In this document: piece by piece, positions 24,201 through 33,571 of the stretch | Numbering within the stretch: position 1 is the stretch's first letter | Layout: every line of letters begins with the position of its first letter | Source: Hymenobacter plasmatis | Lineage (GTDB): Bacteria; Bacteroidota; Bacteroidia; Cytophagales; Hymenobacteraceae | Direction: 5' to 3' | Assembly: GCF_020711255.1 (NCBI RefSeq) | Contig: NZ_JAJFAW010000037.1 | Coordinates: forward strand, 1 to 35,829 | DNA length: 35,829 nt | Notes under the pieces: model-generated | Database searches by the model: none | Told to the model about the DNA's origin: nothing | What the model saw: only the letters and a program-made list of their open reading frames with translations | Program-made: the position numbers and the translations under genes

Positions 24201-24578
24201 CTACTTCACCACGATGGCCCCGCGGAGCATGCCCATGCCGCAGGTAAACTCGAAGCGCCCGGCCTGCTGCGGCAACAGCTCCACCAGGGTCGTCTGGAAG
24301 GCGGGCAAGTCGCGCCGGATGCTGAAGTCGGGCATCAGCAATTCCTCGGAGCAGCTGTTTTCCTCGTCGCGGTAAAAGTTGAGCTGAACGGGCTTGCCGC
24401 GCTCCACCTCGATTACATCGGGCGAATAGCCGCCTTTCACGATAATGTCTACTTCCTGCACGCCGCTGGACGACGATACCGCGCTGGCGGTTTGGCGGGG
24501 TGAAAAGAAGAAGTACCAGAGCACAAACCCCGCCAGGCCCAGCCCAACAACGGTGACGATGATAGCAGCAGTATCCAT
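24201..24578 (-). CDS. CupA-like membrane-anchored cupredoxin, Cys/Met ligands only
   Basis: This 125-aa protein has one N-terminal transmembrane helix (about 4-25) and a cupredoxin domain (about 42-125): VDIIVKGGYSPDVIEVERGK, VQLNFYRDEENSCSEELLMPDF, and FEFTCGMGMLRGAIVV. It contains no histidine at all, so it cannot form the usual blue-copper site. Candidate ligands are Cys76, Cys113, Met115 and Met117. This Cys...Cys-x-Met-x-Met layout is that of Streptococcus pneumoniae CupA, a membrane-tethered Cu(I) chaperone (its ligand positions are recalled from memory). The gene is 57 bp downstream of copA on the same strand, so it probably delivers Cu(I) to that exporter from the cytosolic or periplasmic face. 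Confidence 0.85.
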   Translation of the reverse strand: MDTAAIIVTVVGLGLAGFVLWYFFFSPRQTASAVSSSSGVQEVDIIVKGGYSPDVIEVERGKPVQLNFYRDEENSCSEELLMPDFSIRRDLPAFQTTLVELLPQQAGRFEFTCGMGMLRGAIVVK

Positions 24579-24635
24579 TTTAAATGAGGAATGAACCGTG
24601 AGAAATGAGGAAGTATGGGGTGGAATTCTTCATTC

Positions 24636-26918
24636 TTAATTCCTCATTGGGGCAAAGCGCCTTAGCCGCAGGGAGTTGGTGAGCACCGAAACCGAGCTGA
24701 GGGCCATGGCGCCGGCGGCCAGCATGGGCGAGAGCAGCCACCCGAAGAACGGGTACAGCAGCCCCGCCGCGATGGGAATGCCCAGCGTATTGTAGATAAA
24801 GGCGAAAAACAGGTTTTGCTTGATGGTGCGAATGGTCTGCCGCGACAGTTCAATGGCCAACACCACGCCGTTCAAATCCGAGCGCATAAGCGTGATGCCG
24901 GCCGCTTCCATGGCCACGTCGGTACCGGCGCCCATGGCCAGCCCAATGTCGGCCTGGGCCAAGGCGGGCGCGTCGTTGATGCCGTCGCCGACCATGGCCA
25001 CCACCCGGCCTTCGGCTTGCAGCGCCTTCACTTTGCCGGCCTTGTCGGCGGGCAGTACCTCCGCGAAAAAGCGCTTGATACCGACCTGCCCGGCCACCTT
25101 GGCGGCCGTCTGAGGATTGTCGCCCGTCATCATTACCACTTCAATTCCCAGGGCCTGCAGCCGCTGAACGGCGGCCAAGGACGTGTCGCGCACGGTATCG
25201 GCCACGCCGATGATGGCCGCTGCCTGGCCCGCTACGGCCACATACAGCACCGTGTTGGCGTTATCCAATAGTAGCTCGGCCTGGCTGAGCAGGGCAGCCG
25301 GCACGGCCACGCCCTCGTCCTCCAGCAAGCGCTGATTGCCGATGAGCACGGGCTGGCCATTTACCGTGGCCGCCGCGCCCTTGCCTTCCACGGCCCGGAA
25401 ATCGGTAATGGGCAGCTGAGCGGCGCCCTGGGCCTCCGCGTAGCGGAACACCGCGGCCGCGAGGGGGTGCTCGCTCTGCCTCTCGACCGCGGCTACCATC
25501 TGGAGCAGATGAGCGGCATCCTGGCCACTAGCGGGCACAAAGGCCGTGACGGCAGGCTCGCCCTTGGTGATGGTGCCGGTTTTATCGAGCAGCACGGTGT
25601 TCACTTTGTAGGCTTTCTCCAGGGCCTCGGCGTTGCGAATCAGCACGCCGTGTTCGGCGCCCTTGCCGGTGCTCACCATGATGGCCGTGGGCGTGGCCAG
25701 CCCCAGCGCGCAAGGACAGGCGATGATGAGCACGGACACGAAGTTGACCAGGGCCAGCGGCAGCCGGGTGGCCACCGGCGCCAGGTCGAACCACAGCACG
25801 AAGGTGAGCAGGGCAATAACAACCACCGTGGGCACGAAGATGGCGCTGACCTTATCGGCCAGCCGCTGAATGGGCGCGCGGCTGCCCTGGGCGTCTTCCA
25901 CCAGCTTCACTATCTGGGCGAGCATGGTGTCGGCGCCCACTTTGGTTACCCGGAAGCGAAAGGCGCCGGTCTTGTTGAGCGTGGCCCCAAAAACCGGGTC
26001 GCCGGCCCGCTTTTCCACGGGCAGGCTTTCGCCGGTGAGCATGGCCTCGTCCACGGCCGAGTGGCCTTCGGTGATGACGCCGTCGGTGGCCACTTTTTCG
26101 CCGGGGCGCACCAGCACAATATCCTGCAGCTGCACCTGCTCGATGGGCACATCCACTTCCTGCCCGCCGGCCCGCACCACACGGGCTGTCTTGGCTTGCA
26201 AGCCCATCAGCGTGCGGATGGCGGCCGAGGTCTGGGTTTTGGCGCGCATCTCCAGCACCTTGCCTAGCAAAATCAGGGCAATGATGGTGGCGGTGGTGTC
26301 GTAATACACCTCCGGCATCAGCCCGTGGCGCATGAAGAAGCCCGGCACCACCGTTGCGGCCAGGCTATACAGAAACGCGGCGCCCGTGCCCACAGCAATC
26401 AGTGTGTCCATATTGGCCGCGCGGTGCCGGAAGCCATTCCAGGCCGAGCTGTAAAACTCGCGTCCGCTGTAGAGCAGCACGGGCAGCGTGAGCCCAAGCA
26501 ACACATAGTTGAGCCACTGCAGATTGACCCGCTGCGCCAGGGCCGGCCACAGCATGAGCATGCTCAGCGGCATGATGACCACGGCCAGCCCCACGGCCAC
26601 CCAGAATCGGCGCTTGAGTTTGCTATAGGCAGCAGCCTTCTGCCGGTCGATTTCGGCCTGGCGGTCGGCGGCGCTGGTATCCGGGGCGCGCTCCGTCACG
26701 CCGTAGCCGGCGTTTACTACGGCTTCCTTAAGTGTCGCTGGGCTGGCCTGGCCGGGCACGTATTGCACGGTGGCTTTTTCGGTGGCAAAATTGACCAGGG
26801 CGCTGTGCACCCCCGGCGCGCGGCTGAGCGACTTTTCCACGACCGATGCGCACGAGGCACAGGTCATGCCTTCAATGTCGAGGGTGGCGGTTTCGGTTTT
26901 TTCGGTAGTGGGAGACAT
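24636..26918 (-). CDS. copA: Cu(I)-exporting P1B-type ATPase
   Basis: This 760-aa protein exports copper across the inner membrane at the expense of ATP. It has one N-terminal heavy-metal-associated domain with GMTCASC (Cys20, Cys23). Eight predicted membrane helices follow, with the Cu-type CPC motif (Cys401-Pro-Cys403) in the sixth. The actuator motif is TGES, the phosphorylation site DKTGTITKGE (Asp445), the nucleotide domain has SEHPLA, and the hinge motif is MVGDGINDAPAL. The C-terminal helix region ends with SSVSVLTNSLRLRRF. The 57-bp gap to the CupA-like gene suggests an operon. No CueR or CsoR regulator gene is adjacent. A TTCCTTTG at 26989-26996 (minus strand) is one mismatch from the -7 consensus. 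Confidence 0.96.
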   Translation of the reverse strand: MSPTTEKTETATLDIEGMTCASCASVVEKSLSRAPGVHSALVNFATEKATVQYVPGQASPATLKEAVVNAGYGVTERAPDTSAADRQAEIDRQKAAAYSKLKRRFWVAVGLAVVIMPLSMLMLWPALAQRVNLQWLNYVLLGLTLPVLLYSGREFYSSAWNGFRHRAANMDTLIAVGTGAAFLYSLAATVVPGFFMRHGLMPEVYYDTTATIIALILLGKVLEMRAKTQTSAAIRTLMGLQAKTARVVRAGGQEVDVPIEQVQLQDIVLVRPGEKVATDGVITEGHSAVDEAMLTGESLPVEKRAGDPVFGATLNKTGAFRFRVTKVGADTMLAQIVKLVEDAQGSRAPIQRLADKVSAIFVPTVVVIALLTFVLWFDLAPVATRLPLALVNFVSVLIIACPCALGLATPTAIMVSTGKGAEHGVLIRNAEALEKAYKVNTVLLDKTGTITKGEPAVTAFVPASGQDAAHLLQMVAAVERQSEHPLAAAVFRYAEAQGAAQLPITDFRAVEGKGAAATVNGQPVLIGNQRLLEDEGVAVPAALLSQAELLLDNANTVLYVAVAGQAAAIIGVADTVRDTSLAAVQRLQALGIEVVMMTGDNPQTAAKVAGQVGIKRFFAEVLPADKAGKVKALQAEGRVVAMVGDGINDAPALAQADIGLAMGAGTDVAMEAAGITLMRSDLNGVVLAIELSRQTIRTIKQNLFFAFIYNTLGIPIAAGLLYPFFGWLLSPMLAAGAMALSSVSVLTNSLRLRRFAPMRN

Positions 26919-27640
26919 GGCACGGGTGGCGCTAAAGCGCCTGGAGTTTCTGATTGCGCCCTTAGAAATTGGGCTCAGAACGACAGTACAAAGGAACGGC
27001 TTCTTTCAGGCCGCGGTGGTACGGAATCCTGCGCCAGACTTGCAGAATTTGAGGCTTTTGATAGTTGACGCATCAGCAATAACATTCGTGGGCCCGGTTG
27101 GGCTCCATTTCTATTTCACTAAAAAACCATTCAAATAGCAAGGCCCGAATCGATGCCCTATCTACCTCGGCACGGTATCTTGGTCTGGGTGGGCGGGAAC
27201 TGCAAACCACACTCTGCCAAATTCACTCTTTCACTGAACCTCGCAGTCAGCCTTCGGCTCGGCTGCTTCTCTGTAAAAGACGCCTCGTATACAGGATAAA
27301 ATCCTCGAGCTTCCCGCAGGCTGCAGGAAGTAATCGCAGTAACTATACTCGTCGGGTGGGCGTCCCCTAGGAGGCCACCCGGGCGCTGACCACCGTCTCC
27401 TCTTCGTAACCGGACAAGGCCACGGTCAGATACGAGGCGGCAACCTGACCATCAACCAGGTGCTCCGGCGGCTGGAGGCGCAGGAGCACGAGTAACCGGG
27501 TGTTTGGCAGGAAGCCGGGCGCCGGCGGCGCCCCTGCGCGAGGCCCGGGGTGCTTCCGCCATCCCAACCGGGAGGTTTCCGCTTGCCAAACCCGTACCTT
27601 ACTGAAAATTCAGGTTACCCGCCCTTTGGGACCTGCTACC
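26919..27640. other. Long non-coding stretch between copA and the sensor kinase
   Basis: These 720 bases separate two divergently transcribed genes and should hold both promoters. A protein-like frame without a start codon occupies 27346-27495. Nothing else is recognised: no RNA gene, terminator or repeat is convincing, and frames in 26919-27340 are short and lack protein character. Confidence 0.5.
27346..27495 (+). pseudogene. Possible 3' gene fragment
   Basis: A frame of 49 codons closes at TAA 27493. It ends with GGNLTINQVLRRLEAQEHE, which reads like a genuine helical protein C-terminus. There is no ATG, GTG or TTG at its 5' end and a stop lies just upstream (27343). It may be the remnant of a gene truncated by rearrangement. 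The family is not recognised. Confidence 0.3.
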
Positions 27641-29917
27641 GTGCCGATTCCCGACCCATCCCTTCCCAGCCTGTCCCAGCCCGCCGCCGACGCGGCGGCG
27701 CACCGCCAACGGCTCCACGCGCTGGTGCAGGACGCGCCGGCCTGTTTGGCCAGCCTATCCGGACCGACCCACGTCGTCACGGTGAGCAACCCGCTGTTCC
27801 GGCAGCTGTTTGGCGAACGAACCCTGGCGGGCCTGTCCCTGCGCGACGCGCTGCCGGAGCTGCTGGACCAGCCGTTTTTCGCCTTGCTCGACCGGGTGTA
27901 CGCCACCGGCACTATTTGCCACGGCCCCGGGGAGGTCGTATTCCGCGATGCCACCCGTTCCGACCCGCGCGGGCCGGTGCATTTCACCTTCATCGCCCAA
28001 TCCCTCCGCGACACCCGGACGGGAAACGTCACGGGCCTGCTGCTGTTCGCCTATAACGTGAGTGCCCACGTGCGGGCCCGCCAGGCGGCCCCCGCCCAAG
28101 GGCACCAGCCCGCCGTGACCGCCCGGCAGCTGGCGGTGGCCAACGAGGCGCTGGCCACCAGCAACGAGGAGCTGTCTGTGACCAATGCGGAGCTGGACGC
28201 CACCATCGACCAGCTCACGGATAGCAACCGGCACCTAGCCCGGGCCAACGCGGACCTGAAATCTGCCAACGCCGACATTCGGGCCCACGCCGCCGAGCTG
28301 CACATCAGTCAAAAGGCCCTGCGCCAGCTCAACCGGCAGCTGGAAACCCGTGTGCGGGAGCGCACCGGCCAGCTGCACGCCGCCCTGCGCGAGGCCGAGC
28401 AGCAGCGCGCCACCATCGCGGCCGTCTTCGACCAGACGCCCGCCGCCGTGTGCCTGTTGCGCGGTACCGCGTTGCGCGTGGAGTATGTCAACGAGAGCTA
28501 CCAACGCCTCTACCCCGGCCGGGCGCTGCTCGGCCGCCCCCTAGCCGAGGCCCTGCCCGAAGTCGAAGTGCAGGGCTTCCTCGCGCTGCTGCACCAGGTC
28601 TACGCCACCGGTCGGCCGTACCACGGCCAGGAAATACCCCTCGTCGACGAGGGCCCGCACGGCCCCCGCACGCGGTTCTTCGATTTCACCTACCAGGCCT
28701 TCCGCGAACAGGGCGCCGTGGTGGGCGTGGCCGTGTGTGCCTTCGACGTGAGCGAGCAGGTGCGGGTGCGCGAGCAGGTGGCCGTGGCCATCTTCCGGGG
28801 CCCGCGCTACATCATTGAGCTGGCCAACCCCGCCGTATGCGCCATTTGGGGCCGCACGGCCGAGCAGGTGCTCGGCAAACCGCTCTTCGAAGCCCTGCCG
28901 GAGGCGGCCGGCCAGGGCTTTGAGGAATTGCTCGACGGCGTGCTGGCCACGGGGGTTCCGTACGTGGCCAATGAGCTGCCCTCCACGCTCGACCGGGGCG
29001 GCCGGCGCGACACCGTGTACTGGAACTTCGTGTACCAGCCCCTGCCCGACGCCGACGGCCGCATCACGGGCATCACGGTGGTGGCCACCGACGTGAGCGA
29101 GCAGGTGCGTGCCCGGCAGGTGCTCGAAAAGCTCGGGCACGAGCTGGCCACTGCCTACGCCACCCTGCGGGTGGCCCACGTCGATACGGAGCTGGCCAAC
29201 GCGGCCCTGTGCGAGAGCAACACCCACCTGACGCGCACCAACGCCGACCTCGACAGCTTCGTGTACGCCGCGAGCCACGACCTGAAGCTGCCCGTGCTCA
29301 ACCTGGCCGGCCTCATCGGCGAGCTGCGGCGGGGCGTCACCTTCACCGACCCGGCCGAAGAAGGCCTCCTCATGCCCCTGATTGAGCAGACCCTGCGCCA
29401 ACTCACCGCCACCCTCGACGACCTGTCGGCGTTGGGGCAGATGCAACAGGCCGCGCTGGCCCCGGCCGAGCCGCTGGACCTGGAGGAACTGGTGGCCGAC
29501 GTGCTGCAGGTGCTCGAGCCCCAGCAGCGCGCGGCGCGCGCCCGCGTCTCCGTCGACTTCGCGGCGCGCCCCGTCGTGTCGTACCCCCGCGCCAGCCTGC
29601 GCACCATCGTGCTCAACCTGCTCAGCAACTCGTTTAAGTACGCCGACCCGGACCGCCCGTGCCGGGTCCACCTCTCGCTCTGGCTCGACGCGGGCCAGCC
29701 GGTGCTGTGGGTGAAAGACAACGGCCTGGGCTTCGATGCCGCGGCCCACGGCCCCGACCTGTTCCAGCTCTTCCGCCGCTTCCACACCCACACCGAGGGC
29801 ACCGGCGTGGGCCTCTACCTCGTCAACCGCCTGGTGCAGGCCGCCGGCGGCCACATCGAAGCGGAAAGCCGCGTGGGCGAAGGGGCCACATTTCGCGTCT
29901 ACCTCGGCCTGAAGTAG
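27641..29917 (+). CDS. Cytosolic PAS-domain sensor histidine kinase
   Basis: This 758-aa protein starts at the GTG at 27641; an upstream in-frame extension of 47 codons is rich in Gly and Arg and looks non-coding. It has no membrane helix. PAS domain 1 (about 22-140) is followed by a long heptad coiled coil (about 150-255) with repeated Asn-containing TNAELDATIDQL-like units. PAS 2 (about 257-375) and PAS 3 (about 385-500) come next, then a second short coiled coil. The HisKA region has ASHDLKLPV with phospho-acceptor His546. The C-terminal HATPase domain (about 650-757) has NLLSNSFKY, VKDNGLGFD and GTGVGLYLVNRLV. It would sense a soluble signal and phosphorylate a response regulator, but no receiver gene is nearby, so it is an orphan. 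The PAS domains resemble one another. Confidence 0.88.
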   Translation: MPIPDPSLPSLSQPAADAAAHRQRLHALVQDAPACLASLSGPTHVVTVSNPLFRQLFGERTLAGLSLRDALPELLDQPFFALLDRVYATGTICHGPGEVVFRDATRSDPRGPVHFTFIAQSLRDTRTGNVTGLLLFAYNVSAHVRARQAAPAQGHQPAVTARQLAVANEALATSNEELSVTNAELDATIDQLTDSNRHLARANADLKSANADIRAHAAELHISQKALRQLNRQLETRVRERTGQLHAALREAEQQRATIAAVFDQTPAAVCLLRGTALRVEYVNESYQRLYPGRALLGRPLAEALPEVEVQGFLALLHQVYATGRPYHGQEIPLVDEGPHGPRTRFFDFTYQAFREQGAVVGVAVCAFDVSEQVRVREQVAVAIFRGPRYIIELANPAVCAIWGRTAEQVLGKPLFEALPEAAGQGFEELLDGVLATGVPYVANELPSTLDRGGRRDTVYWNFVYQPLPDADGRITGITVVATDVSEQVRARQVLEKLGHELATAYATLRVAHVDTELANAALCESNTHLTRTNADLDSFVYAASHDLKLPVLNLAGLIGELRRGVTFTDPAEEGLLMPLIEQTLRQLTATLDDLSALGQMQQAALAPAEPLDLEELVADVLQVLEPQQRAARARVSVDFAARPVVSYPRASLRTIVLNLLSNSFKYADPDRPCRVHLSLWLDAGQPVLWVKDNGLGFDAAAHGPDLFQLFRRFHTHTEGTGVGLYLVNRLVQAAGGHIEAESRVGEGATFRVYLGLK

Positions 29918-30125
29918 GCGCGGGTGGCGAGGAATTAGTCGACCCAATGGTCGCGTAGTTCAGGAAACCGGTGATTTTGGCGGGCTATGCATGGTGGCTC
30001 CTCCCACTCACATCAGGATACTTTGCCGGGGAGAGAGGGAGCTAATTCCTGGCTAGCTTATTAGAAAGCTAATTAGAATCGCTGTGAGCTCAATTCTGGC
30101 CCAGCCAATTTCAGCCCAACGTGCA

Positions 30126-32684
30126 TCAATGGTTTACCGCATAGCGGCGGTAAAACCAACGCTTTAGCGCCTCCGCCGACAGCACGTACGTGGCCACAAT
30201 CAGCAGAATAGCGCCTAACAGCCGCCAGGGCAAGGGCGTAAAGCCAAACGCTTGGGCCAGGGGCGAAAACGGCAAGGCCAGAACCACCAGGGCCACACCG
30301 GCCGTGGCCACCGCCAGCCAGCGGCCGGGCCGCGACCGAAAGAAGGGCCGGCGCGTGCGCACCACCAGCACCACCGCCGACGCCGACAGCACCGACTCGA
30401 CAAACCAACCGGTCTGAAAAAGGTGCTCGCCGGCCCGGAACACCAACAGCAGCAGGCCGAAGCTCGCGTAGTCGAACAAGGAGCTGAGCAGGCCAAAGGC
30501 GAGCATGAAGTGCCGGATAAACCGCAGGTCCCAGCGGGTGGGCTGCGCCACGGTGTCGCGCTCCACGTTGTCGGAGCCGATGGCCATTTCGGGCAGGTCG
30601 GTGAGCAGGTTGGTGAGCAGAATCTGGGTGGGCCGCAGCGGCAGAAACGGCAGAAACAACGACGCGCCGGCCATGCTGAACATGTTGCCGAAGTTGGCGC
30701 TGGTGGCCATAAAAATGTATTTCATGGTGTTGGCAAAGGTGCGCCGCCCTTCACGCACCCCGTTGATAAGCACCGTGAGGTTGTGCTCTAGCAGCACCAC
30801 GTCGGCCGATTCCTTGGCCACGTCCACGGCCGAATCGACGGAAATGCCCACATCGGCCTCGTGCAGGGCGCTGGCGTCGTTGATGCCATCGCCGAGGTAG
30901 CCCACCACGCACCCCGCCTGCCGCAAGGCCCGGATAATGCTCTCCTTCTGGTTGGGTTCCACTTCGGCAAAGACGTTGGTGGCCACCACCCGGTGGCGCA
31001 AGGCCTCCAGGCTGAGCTCGCGCAGGAGCGCCCCGGTCAGCACCTCGGGGCTGGCGATGCCCACGCGCCGGGCCGTACTGGCCGCTACCAGGGCATTGTC
31101 GCCGGTTATCATCTTGAGCTGAACGCCCAGCCGCCGCAGCTCGCCCAGCGTGTGGGCGATACCGGCCTTGGGCGGGTCCAGCAGCACGACGATGCCCACG
31201 AAGGTCATGTCCACCTCATCGGCCGTGGTGATGTCGCGCAGCCCATGGGTGGGCTTGGTGGCCAGCGCCAGCGTGCGAAATCCCTGCTGGCTCAGCTCCT
31301 GGTAGGTGTGCTCAATCTGGCCCCGAAAGTCTGCCAGCGGGGCCACCGTGCCCGTGCCGGTATCCACAAACCGGCACACCTCGAGCACATTCTGCAGGGC
31401 GCCTTTGGTAATCATCAGCAGCTCGCCGTCCAGCTCGGTGAGCAGGGTGAGGCGCTTGCGAATGAAGTCGTAGGGCAGCTCATCTACCCGCTGGTAGGCC
31501 GACAGGTCGGTGGGCTGAAAGGCCAGAATGGCCTCGTCGATGGGGTTGTGAAAGCCCTGCTGCAGAAAGGAGTTAATCTGGGTCAAAAGCAGGGCCCGCG
31601 CCGATGGCTGACCGGCCACGTCGATGATGCGGTCGACCTGCACGCGGCCTTCGGTCAGGGTGCCGGTTTTGTCGGCGCAGAGCACGTTCATGCTCCCAAT
31701 GTTTTCGATGACCGACAGGCGCTTGACGATGACCCGGTGCTCGGCCATGCGGCGGGCGCCCTGGGCCAGGTTGATGCTGATAATGGCCGGCAGCAGCTGC
31801 GGCGTGAGCCCCACGGCAATGGCCAGCGAAAACAGCAGCGCACTCAGCACCGGCTTGTGCAGGCTCACGTTGATGCCAAAAATCAGCATCACGAGCAGCA
31901 GGGTCAGCTCCAGCAGCAGGTAGCCAAACTGCCGGATGCCGCGCTCGAAGTCGGTTTCGGGCGGGGCCGTGCTGATGTGCCCGGCAATGCGGCCCAGCTC
32001 GGTGAGCGGGCCGGTTTCGGCCACCAGGGCCCGGCCGCTGCCGCTCACCACGTGCGCGCCCATAAAAACGGCGTTGTGGCGCCGCGCAATGGGCGTGTCG
32101 GCGGGCAGCGTGCCGGGCTGCTTGCCCACCGGAAAGGTTTCGCCGGTGAGGGTGGCTTCGTTCACAAACAGCTCGTTGGCTTCGAGCAGGCGGCAGTCGG
32201 CCGGCACCAGGTCGCCGGCGCGCAGGCTCACCACGTCGCCGGGTACCAGCTCGCTGGCCGGCAGCGGGGTTTGCTGCCCGTCGCGCCAGGCCGTGGTTTT
32301 CACCGTCACCAACGCCAGCAGGTGGCCCATGGCGTCGGAGGCGTTCTTTTCCTGCCAGAAGCCCAGCCCGCCGCTCAGCAGCAAAATGACGAAGATGATG
32401 ACGGCGTCGGTGGCGTCGCCGAGGAAGAATGACAGCACCGCCGCTCCCAGCAGCAGCAGCGAAACCGGGCTATTGAACTGGTTGAGAAACAGGCCCACTG
32501 CCGACGCCTCGGCATGGGCCTGCAGCTGGTTGGGGCCGGCCACCTGCCGGATTTTGGCTGCCTGTGCCGTGCTCAGCCCTGCCGGCGTAGCCCGGAGCCG
32601 GGCCAGCAGCGCTTCCGCCGGCAGCGCCCAAAAGGCTTCCGGTGGTGCCTCAGCAGCAATCGGCATGGTTGCGGTGGCCTCCAT
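30126..32684 (-). CDS. mgtA: Magnesium-translocating P-type ATPase
   Basis: This 852-aa protein has the length and layout of the P3B MgtA/MgtB Mg2+ importers. The N-terminal cation-ATPase region has AGPNQLQAH, the actuator motif is ATLTGETFPVGK, and the phosphorylation site is CADKTGTLTEG (Asp338). Further motifs are the late KMITGDNALVA and YLGDGINDASALHEADVGIS. About ten membrane helices are visible, with a C-terminal cluster around FLPLRPTQILLTNLLTDLPEMAIGSDNVE, shown in part. Its start lies 20 bp after the stop of the upstream envelope-protein gene, so the two are likely cotranscribed. No Mg2+ riboswitch or PhoP-type box is recognised upstream, though such leaders are hard to see by eye. 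Confidence 0.93.
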   Translation of the reverse strand: MEATATMPIAAEAPPEAFWALPAEALLARLRATPAGLSTAQAAKIRQVAGPNQLQAHAEASAVGLFLNQFNSPVSLLLLGAAVLSFFLGDATDAVIIFVILLLSGGLGFWQEKNASDAMGHLLALVTVKTTAWRDGQQTPLPASELVPGDVVSLRAGDLVPADCRLLEANELFVNEATLTGETFPVGKQPGTLPADTPIARRHNAVFMGAHVVSGSGRALVAETGPLTELGRIAGHISTAPPETDFERGIRQFGYLLLELTLLLVMLIFGINVSLHKPVLSALLFSLAIAVGLTPQLLPAIISINLAQGARRMAEHRVIVKRLSVIENIGSMNVLCADKTGTLTEGRVQVDRIIDVAGQPSARALLLTQINSFLQQGFHNPIDEAILAFQPTDLSAYQRVDELPYDFIRKRLTLLTELDGELLMITKGALQNVLEVCRFVDTGTGTVAPLADFRGQIEHTYQELSQQGFRTLALATKPTHGLRDITTADEVDMTFVGIVVLLDPPKAGIAHTLGELRRLGVQLKMITGDNALVAASTARRVGIASPEVLTGALLRELSLEALRHRVVATNVFAEVEPNQKESIIRALRQAGCVVGYLGDGINDASALHEADVGISVDSAVDVAKESADVVLLEHNLTVLINGVREGRRTFANTMKYIFMATSANFGNMFSMAGASLFLPFLPLRPTQILLTNLLTDLPEMAIGSDNVERDTVAQPTRWDLRFIRHFMLAFGLLSSLFDYASFGLLLLVFRAGEHLFQTGWFVESVLSASAVVLVVRTRRPFFRSRPGRWLAVATAGVALVVLALPFSPLAQAFGFTPLPWRLLGAILLIVATYVLSAEALKRWFYRRYAVNH

Positions 32685-32704
32685 GAGCTTATTGAGCTAA
32701 AATT

Positions 32705-33571
32705 CTACAAATCGAAGGGGTCGCGGCCCTGCAGCAAATCCACGCTGAGCACCACCCCCAACCACGGCTTGCCCTGATAAATCCAGGCGCGAGCCGCCGA
32801 CCCAAAGGTGAAATCGGCCCCAAGCGCCAGGCCCACATTCACGCGGTTTACCCCGAGCACGAGGAAGCCGCCCGGAGATATGGTGGGCACCTCCCGGATG
32901 TAGCCGATGGGCTGCTTCAGGTTCTTTTTTGCAGTATTCAGCTCCTCGGTGCCCAGGGTGAGGAAAGCTCCGGGAACGATGGAGTACTGCGAAATCCGCT
33001 TGCTCAGGAACTGCCCCGTGGGCTGGTGATAATAGTTGCGGTAGGTGTGAAAAGAGTATTTCCAGCCCAAGGAGATGCCCACATCAAAACTTCCCACGGC
33101 CCGATACTCCAGCGTATCGTGCAAAGCTGGCCGCAGCTTTACCGGAACCGTAATGGCCTGAAAAATGGGGTAGGACTCAAAGAACTGCAGCTTTTGACCG
33201 GCGTAATACCGAGCATTCGCGTTTTGGGCAGGCTGGTCCCGATATGGAAAAAAGTACCGGAGGCCGGCCGAATCTGCACCCGCAGCCGGAGGCAGCACCT
33301 TTATGGCAACTCCTTCTTTGGCGAGGCTCAACTGCGCCAGCGCGTTGGTCGGCATCACCACGGCTTTCACCGAAGTTGAGCCACCGCCCTCCTTCCGACC
33401 TTGGTAAAGCGTTTGGCCCTGGGGAATGCGAACCGCATTTATTATCCGGGTATTAACGCACGAAGCCTGGACCAAAGCAAGGCTCAGCCCTAAAAGCAGG
33501 CGCCAGGCTAAACTGCTTTCCAGCCAGCCAACACAGAGCCTTAGAAAAGCTGAGAATCCGTGTTTCGCCAT
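32705..33571 (-). CDS. Unknown envelope protein, beta-rich
   Basis: The protein has 288 residues from the ATG at 33571; a TTG two codons upstream is unlikely. The N-terminus has a basic segment and then a hydrophobic stretch, LLLGLSLALVQASC, where the Cys could be lipidated although the box is imperfect (Gln at -3). The rest is beta-rich: YFFPYRDQPAQN, GSFDVGISLGWKYSFHT, IVPGAFLTLGTEEL, GGFLVLGVNRVNVGLALG and WLGVVLSVDLL. The spacing of alternating strands suggests a small outer-membrane barrel. I cannot name a family. It is the first gene of a likely two-gene unit with mgtA. Confidence 0.75.
   Translation of the reverse strand: MAKHGFSAFLRLCVGWLESSLAWRLLLGLSLALVQASCVNTRIINAVRIPQGQTLYQGRKEGGGSTSVKAVVMPTNALAQLSLAKEGVAIKVLPPAAGADSAGLRYFFPYRDQPAQNANARYYAGQKLQFFESYPIFQAITVPVKLRPALHDTLEYRAVGSFDVGISLGWKYSFHTYRNYYHQPTGQFLSKRISQYSIVPGAFLTLGTEELNTAKKNLKQPIGYIREVPTISPGGFLVLGVNRVNVGLALGADFTFGSAARAWIYQGKPWLGVVLSVDLLQGRDPFDL

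Noticed and set aside
27367..27567. Minus-strand 66-codon frame upstream of the kinase
   Set aside because: No domain or signal is present, and the opposite strand carries a better protein-like C-terminus.
28541..29947. Minus-strand frame of 468 codons opposite the sensor kinase
   Set aside because: It is antisense to well-defined HisKA and HATPase domains and has no recognisable protein features.
30861..32432. Plus-strand frame of 523 codons opposite mgtA
   Set aside because: It is antisense to conserved P-type ATPase motifs and rich in Gln, Gly and His, typical of a shadow frame.
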